Made by a program: the position numbers and the translations under genes. A stretch of DNA of 25,714 bases from Clostridia bacterium (GTDB taxonomy: Bacteria; Bacillota; Clostridia; Oscillospirales; CAG-272), in NCBI GenBank assembly GCA_017958705.1, contig JAGDCE010000081.1, positions 1-25,714 of the forward strand. The letters are read 5' to 3'. Shown piece after piece: positions 21,363 to 25,714 of the stretch. The notes beneath the pieces were generated by a model. That model had not been told where the DNA came from. It worked only from the letters and a program-made list of their open reading frames with translations, and ran no database searches. Within the stretch, counting starts at the first letter, position 1. Each line of letters opens with the position of its first letter.

Positions 21363-23710
21363 TGATGAACGGAAAAGACGTACGCACCGCATCGAAAATA
21401 ATAAGGGCTGCTTCGGCGGCCCTTGCGGCGTTTACGCTGTTTTCAGCCGCACAGCTCCGCGCGGCCGCGGCGGATACGTACGTTCTGCCGCTGTTCGAGA
21501 CGTCCGACACGCACGGCTATCTCGCCGACACGTCGGGCGATGAATACGAATACCGCCTCGCGTATATATCCGATAAAGTGAAGGACGTGCGCGGATACGG
21601 AGACTCGTACAGAAAGGACCTCGCGATCCTGCTCGACGGCGGCGATATATTCCAGGGCAATTCGCTGTCGAGCCTGCTTCAGGGCAGTTCGATTTCGGCG
21701 GCTTACGAGATAATGGATTACGACGCGGTGACCGTCGGCAACCACGAATTCGACTGGGGGATCGAAAACACCGTCGACCGCGACGGCACTATGATCGACT
21801 ATTTCGTGGAGGGCGAGAGCTTCGTCAACGACGTCCCCGTCGTCTGCAGCAACTTATATGAGAACGGCAGCAGAGCGGAATTCACGCGCGACTACGTGAT
21901 ACTCGAAAACACGGCGGTTTCGGCGGGGAAGGAACTGCCGGTTAAGGTCGCCGTCGTCGGCTTCGCATCGGATTACGCGTCAAGTATAATGTATTCAAAA
22001 TTCACCGGCGCCGGATTTTCCGTAAAGGAGGATTTCGCGGCGCTCGAATCGCTCGCCGAAAGACTCGAGCAGAGCGGAGAGGCGGACGTGACGGTGCTCC
22101 TGACTCACGGCGAGGCGGGCGAGGCGGCGGCTGCTCTCCGCGGCGGCTCGGCGATCGACCTCGTGCTCGGCGGACATACGCACAGAAACGAAAACGGCGT
22201 CGCATCAAGCGGCGTCAGATACATACAGCCGGCGTGCAACGGCTGCGCTTACGCGTACGCGGAGCTGCGATTCACGGAAAACGGCGGGAAAGCCTCGTTC
22301 TCCGGCGTATCGTCCGCGGACACAGTCAGCATCGACGCGGTGCGGTCGCGGCTTTACAACAACGAGAAGAACGCCGACCTGCTCGACCGTGACGTGGTGA
22401 TGCTGTCGGATATGTTCATACGCGAGATAAGCGAAGCGCTGAACACCCGGATCGGATATATAAATACCGAGGCGCGGCGTTACAAATTCATCGCCGGAAG
22501 CGGCGAGCGCGCCTGCACTATGGGCAACTGGCTCGCGTCGGTGACGGCGCGCGCGGTCGGCGCCGACGTCGGATTCATAAATTCCGGCGGCCTGCGCCTC
22601 GATCTCGAGCTGCGCGTATACGACGACGTGCGATTCATAACGGCGTCGGACGTCTACGCGATGTTCCCGTTTGAAAACAGGATCTACTGTTACGAGCTGA
22701 CGTATACGGAATTCCTGCACGCGCTTGAATACTCCCTGACCTCATCCGGCTCGACGCTTCTGTCGCGCATGGTCGGCGCGGACTGCTGGTTTACCGATAA
22801 TACCGTAAACGCGATAATCATCGACGGAGCCGCCGTTTACCGCAACGGCGTATGGCAGACGGGCGCGGAGGATAAGAAGATCAGAGTCGCCGTCAGCGAA
22901 TATATCGCGACCTCGGACAGGCCCGACGGGGACTTTTCAAATCCGTTTTATCTGTGGCGGGACAGCGGGAAAGTCGTGAGCGCCGACACGGTCGACGCCG
23001 AGGGCGCACTCGCAGTGCTGCGCGAGGAGGCGGCGCAGTCGGGCGGATTGCTCTATATAGACAAAACGGCGCATTACATAAACTCCGAATACGCAGGGAG
23101 CTCCGCGTCGGGCGCCGGCTGGGAGCTTTCCGGCGGCGTGCTTACCGTCGGCGGAACGGCGCTTTTCTCCGGACGCCCGTGGAAAGAGTACACGGACGAG
23201 ATAATCACGGTGGTTTTCACAAATATCCCGCCCTTTGTGCCGAAGGGCAGCTTCGACGGCTGTCCGCTCAAAAAAGTGTCGTTCCCGGGCACGGCGGAGC
23301 AGTGGTATTCGTTAAAGATCGAAGATAAAACTCTGCGGCAGGGTACGGGAATAACCGTCTGCTGTACGGACGGCGATATCAAAGCCTCGTCTTATCTGTG
23401 CCGCGCCGAAAACGAGCATCAGCTCAAGTCGATAGTCGTCAAGAAACCGACGCCCGAAGAGGACGGCGTGCGCCAGATCTACTGCGAACGGTGCGGCTAC
23501 ACGGAATACGAGCCGCTGCCGTATTCGGAATATAAAGAAGAGAATACCAAAAAGACGCTGATCATCATTGCGGCGGCGGTCGCAGGCGTACTGCTGATCG
23601 CCGCGGCGGCGGTGGTCGTGTGTATCGTTGTGAAAAGAAAGAAAAAAGCCCGTGCACCGGAGTCGACGAGCGGGGAAGGAGAGACGTATGAAACGGAGAA
23701 TGACGGATAA
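21359..23710 (+). CDS. Membrane-anchored 5'-nucleotidase / metallophosphoesterase
   Basis: 783 residues from the first of three consecutive ATG codons at 21359, overlapping the previous stop as ATGA. The ATG at 21365 is also possible and no strong ribosome site is seen, so translation is probably coupled. The N-terminal signal peptide runs to about residue 38 (AASAALAAFTLFSAAQLRAAAA). Metallophosphoesterase motifs follow in order: FETSDTHGYL, LLDGGDIFQGN, VGNHEFDWG, LLTHGE and VLGGHTHR. A 5'-nucleotidase C-terminal substrate domain comes next (INTEARR, NSGGLRLD, FPFENRIYCYELT). A further module near 620-740 has a BspA/leucine-rich-like FDGCPLKKVSFPGT and a Cys pair (YCERCGY). The last 60 residues contain a transmembrane anchor (LIIIAAAVAGVLLIAAAAVVV) with a KRKKK stop. 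It should release phosphate from extracellular nucleotides or cyclic nucleotides. Confidence 0.88.
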   Translation: MMMNGKDVRTASKIIRAASAALAAFTLFSAAQLRAAAADTYVLPLFETSDTHGYLADTSGDEYEYRLAYISDKVKDVRGYGDSYRKDLAILLDGGDIFQGNSLSSLLQGSSISAAYEIMDYDAVTVGNHEFDWGIENTVDRDGTMIDYFVEGESFVNDVPVVCSNLYENGSRAEFTRDYVILENTAVSAGKELPVKVAVVGFASDYASSIMYSKFTGAGFSVKEDFAALESLAERLEQSGEADVTVLLTHGEAGEAAAALRGGSAIDLVLGGHTHRNENGVASSGVRYIQPACNGCAYAYAELRFTENGGKASFSGVSSADTVSIDAVRSRLYNNEKNADLLDRDVVMLSDMFIREISEALNTRIGYINTEARRYKFIAGSGERACTMGNWLASVTARAVGADVGFINSGGLRLDLELRVYDDVRFITASDVYAMFPFENRIYCYELTYTEFLHALEYSLTSSGSTLLSRMVGADCWFTDNTVNAIIIDGAAVYRNGVWQTGAEDKKIRVAVSEYIATSDRPDGDFSNPFYLWRDSGKVVSADTVDAEGALAVLREEAAQSGGLLYIDKTAHYINSEYAGSSASGAGWELSGGVLTVGGTALFSGRPWKEYTDEIITVVFTNIPPFVPKGSFDGCPLKKVSFPGTAEQWYSLKIEDKTLRQGTGITVCCTDGDIKASSYLCRAENEHQLKSIVVKKPTPEEDGVRQIYCERCGYTEYEPLPYSEYKEENTKKTLIIIAAAVAGVLLIAAAAVVVCIVVKRKKKARAPESTSGEGETYETENDG

Positions 23711-24659
23711 AACGGAGATCTATTTCGCCGCGCCCGAGAAAAACAGCCTCATGGAGTGCTACATCATCAAAACGGGCGGCGGCAGACTCGTCGTGATCGA
23801 CGGCGGCATAGACGGCGAAGGCCGCGACAGACCGCCTTTTCTCGGCTGCGCGCTAAGAGCCGTCGCCGGACTTTGCGAGGACGATCCGCTGACGGTCGAC
23901 GCGTGGTTTTTATCGCACGCGCACTGCGACCATTTCCGCGAGCTCGGCAAGCTGATGAGCGCGTGCAAATCGCCGGAGCAGCTTACCGTAAACCGCTTCA
24001 TCTTCGATTTTCCGCCGTATGAAACGGATGAGTTCCCGTTCCGCGGCGGCGACGAGCAGATGTTCTCGGACCTTAAAGCCGGCTTCGATCACTACGCCGC
24101 GCTTCACGGCATAGCTTATTCCGGCGAGTCGTATTTCGACGCGGTGAACGGCTGCAACGTCAGCGGAAAAACGATAGAGGCGGGTCAGGTGATCGACGTC
24201 GACGGCGTTAAGTTCGAGATGATGCAGACATGGGATATATCTGACGGCACGGATACAAACAGCAGCTCACTCGTGTTCCGCATGCACGCAAACGGCAAAA
24301 CGATGCTGTTTCTGCATGATCTCGGCAGAAGCGGCGGCCGCCGCCTGCTTGAAAAGTACGGCGAAGCGCTCAGAAGCGACGCCGTCCACATGGCGCACCA
24401 CGGACAGGCGGGAGTCGACGAGGACGTTTACCGCGCGATAAACGCGGAAAAACGCGTCTGGGGCACGCCCGCGTGGGTCTGGAGCAACACCCGCGATTAC
24501 CGCATCGGCGAGACGCGCCGCTGGGTGAACGGAGACGAGGATTTCACCGCCGCGACGGATAACGACGTCGTCACGTGCCTTTATCCGTGCTACCCCGACG
24601 ACCCTTACAGCGTCGCCTCGTGGTCAAAAGTTCTGCCTTGTATGAAAATCACGCTCTGA
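23688..24659 (+). CDS. Metallo-beta-lactamase-fold hydrolase (ComEC/Rec2-type domain)
   Basis: 323 residues from the ATG at 23688, which follows AAGGAG by six bases and overlaps the nucleotidase gene by 23 bases. Metal-binding motifs are visible: LVVIDGG, WFLSHAHCDHF (HxHxDH), LFLHDLGRSGG and MAHHGQAG. This pattern, with a late HHG element, is that of the ComEC/Rec2-related MBL-fold hydrolases. No signal peptide or membrane segment is present, so it is a soluble cytoplasmic enzyme. It is the last gene of the radical SAM operon; the terminator stem begins within its final codons. The substrate cannot be told from the sequence; phosphodiester or nucleotide chemistry would fit its neighbour. Confidence 0.82.
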   Translation: MKRRMTDKTEIYFAAPEKNSLMECYIIKTGGGRLVVIDGGIDGEGRDRPPFLGCALRAVAGLCEDDPLTVDAWFLSHAHCDHFRELGKLMSACKSPEQLTVNRFIFDFPPYETDEFPFRGGDEQMFSDLKAGFDHYAALHGIAYSGESYFDAVNGCNVSGKTIEAGQVIDVDGVKFEMMQTWDISDGTDTNSSSLVFRMHANGKTMLFLHDLGRSGGRRLLEKYGEALRSDAVHMAHHGQAGVDEDVYRAINAEKRVWGTPAWVWSNTRDYRIGETRRWVNGDEDFTAATDNDVVTCLYPCYPDDPYSVASWSKVLPCMKITL

Positions 24660-24673
24660 GAACGTGATTTTTT
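24645..24673 (+). terminator. Rho-independent terminator of the radical SAM operon
   Basis: AAAATCACG (24645-24653) pairs perfectly with CGTGATTTT (24663-24671) across a nine-base loop that contains the MBL-gene stop codon. A run of six T residues (24668-24673) completes it. Confidence 0.85.
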
Positions 24674-24697
24674 GTCGCTTTTTCCCGCATTTCGCAC

Positions 24698-24726
24698 TTG
24701 ACAAACGTGCCGATCTATTGTAGAAT
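24698..24726 (+). promoter_or_regulatory. Promoter of the Na+/phosphate cotransporter-like gene
   Basis: Perfect TTGACA (24698-24703), a 17-base spacer and TAGAAT (24721-24726). A leader of about 60 bases follows, with a small CCGCG/CGCGG hairpin (24747-24761) and the ribosome site GGGAG before the ATG at 24791. Confidence 0.85.
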
Positions 24727-24790
24727 TATATATAAGAATATCGGGTCCGCGGCGCACGCGGTACAAAAAACACGATATCGGGAGACATAA

Positions 24791-25714
24791 ATGGATTTTC
24801 AGCACATAATCTCACTGCTCGGAGGAGTTGCGCTGTTCCTGTTCGGCATGTCCGTGATGGGAGACTCGCTTAAAAAAGTCACCGGAAGCAAGATGGAAAT
24901 GATACTCTACAAGCTGTCCGGAAGCACGTTTAAAGGGATACTGCTCGGCACCGGCGTCACCGCCGTGATACAGTCGTCGTCGGCGACGTCGGTAATGACG
25001 GTCGGCTTCGTCAACTCAGGCATCATGAAGGTGAAGCAGGCGATCGGCGTCATACTCGGTGCGATCCTCGGCACGAGCATCACCGGCTGGATACTGTGTT
25101 TGAACAGCCTCAGCAGCACGGGTGCGAGTATCGCAAAGTATCTGAACACCGCGATAATAACCGGTGCTGTCGCGCTGATAGGCACCGGTATCAGGATGTT
25201 CTCGAAAAAGAAACAGTTGAAGAACATGGCGGGCATCCTGCTCGGCTTCGCCGTGCTTATGTACGGCATGACGATGATGTCCGACGCGGTGATCCCTCTG
25301 CGTGAGAGCGCCGTGTTCATAAAGATGATAACGAGCTTTTCCAATCCGTTTATCGGCATCCTCGCCGGCATACTGTTCACCGCGGTCATCCAGAGTGCGA
25401 GCGCGGCGGTCGGTATACTGCAGGCGCTTTCCATGACCGGAATGATCCAGTTCAGCGAAGCGCTGCCGATAATCATGGGTATTGCGATAGGCGCGTCGGT
25501 CCCCGTAATGATCAGCGCGCTCGGCGCCGGAACGAACGGCAAGCGCACCGCTTTCGTATATCTTATCTCTGACGTCCTCGGTGCGATCATATGCGGCGGC
25601 GTGTTCTACATTTTTAATGCTGTATTTGATTTCTCCTTTATGGGAATGACGATGACGATGGTGACGATAGCGCTCGTCAACACGCTGTTCAGGCTCGCCG
25701 TGGTGATCGTCCTG
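24791..25714 (+). CDS. Na+/phosphate cotransporter family protein, N-terminal 308 residues (cut by window edge)
   Basis: An open frame from the ATG at 24791 to the end of the window, with no stop. The protein is strongly hydrophobic, with about eight membrane segments visible. It carries the duplicated signature of the Na/Pi-cotransporter family: QSSSATSVMTVGFVN (61-75) and QSASAAVGILQAL (201-213), each followed by a Gly-rich membrane segment (GVILGAILGTSITGW and IMGIAIGASVPVM). Bacterial members (NptA/YjbB type) often carry a PhoU-like C-terminal domain, which would lie outside the window. It has its own promoter, and the preceding operon ends in a terminator, so it is regulated separately. 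The family moves phosphate across the membrane with sodium; the direction in bacteria can be uptake or export. Confidence 0.88.
   Translation, partial: MDFQHIISLLGGVALFLFGMSVMGDSLKKVTGSKMEMILYKLSGSTFKGILLGTGVTAVIQSSSATSVMTVGFVNSGIMKVKQAIGVILGAILGTSITGWILCLNSLSSTGASIAKYLNTAIITGAVALIGTGIRMFSKKKQLKNMAGILLGFAVLMYGMTMMSDAVIPLRESAVFIKMITSFSNPFIGILAGILFTAVIQSASAAVGILQALSMTGMIQFSEALPIIMGIAIGASVPVMISALGAGTNGKRTAFVYLISDVLGAIICGGVFYIFNAVFDFSFMGMTMTMVTIALVNTLFRLAVVIVL

Noticed and set aside
24727..24790. Riboswitch in front of the phosphate cotransporter-like gene
   Set aside because: Only a 5-bp hairpin and a short direct repeat (ATATCGGG at 24738 and 24775) are visible, with no terminator-antiterminator pair or known aptamer signature.

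Overview
The window looks like chromosomal DNA of a GC-rich member of the Bacillota, most likely an uncultured gut-type Clostridia. The evidence is AddAB rather than RecBCD, a YpsA-type SLOG protein, a small DUF6514-like protein, strong TTGACA/TATAAT promoters with GGAGG ribosome sites, and tRNA genes that encode their own CCA. Third codon positions are strongly G/C, so many long antisense frames are open but not real. No phage, transposase or CRISPR array was seen.

Left part (1-4090, minus strand): an operon running leftwards with a large secreted glycosidase-like lipoprotein, a Ser-His type signal-peptidase-like protein and the start of a gene that resembles a pyruvate formate-lyase/glycyl radical enzyme. 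A separate small DUF6514-like gene with its own terminator lies upstream. Next (4202-5480, plus strand) is a Gfo/Idh/MocA-type oxidoreductase broken by one in-frame TGA. It is followed by a mosaic of short palindromes with a recurring CTTCATTAG word, a bidirectional terminator and a tRNA-Thr/tRNA-Tyr pair on the minus strand.

Centre (6006-18046, plus strand): a five-gene operon with 1-nt gaps or 1-4 nt overlaps. It encodes a TerB-N/TerB-C protein, a BrxD-like P-loop ATPase (BREX ATP-binding family), a BrxHI/Lhr-like DEAH helicase, AddB and AddA. This is the best candidate for an uncharacterised DNA-processing or defence system. A BREX-type ATPase/helicase pair without PglX, PglZ or BrxC is joined to a Ter-family adaptor and transcribed with the double-strand-break resection nuclease. 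Its promoter is divergent from the tRNA promoter.

Right part: ypsA (minus strand) converges on addA, the two sharing a TTATAA palindrome that supplies both stop codons. From 18682 a second plus-strand operon encodes a radical SAM protein with a C-terminal cysteine cluster, a membrane protein ending in a (Cys-Ala)6 tail, a membrane-anchored 5'-nucleotidase and a metallo-beta-lactamase-fold hydrolase. It ends at a clear terminator at 24645-24673. The radical SAM/Cys-Ala-tail pair is the second candidate system: a possible peptide modification acting on the cytoplasmic tail of a membrane protein. The window ends inside a Na+/phosphate cotransporter-like gene with its own promoter.
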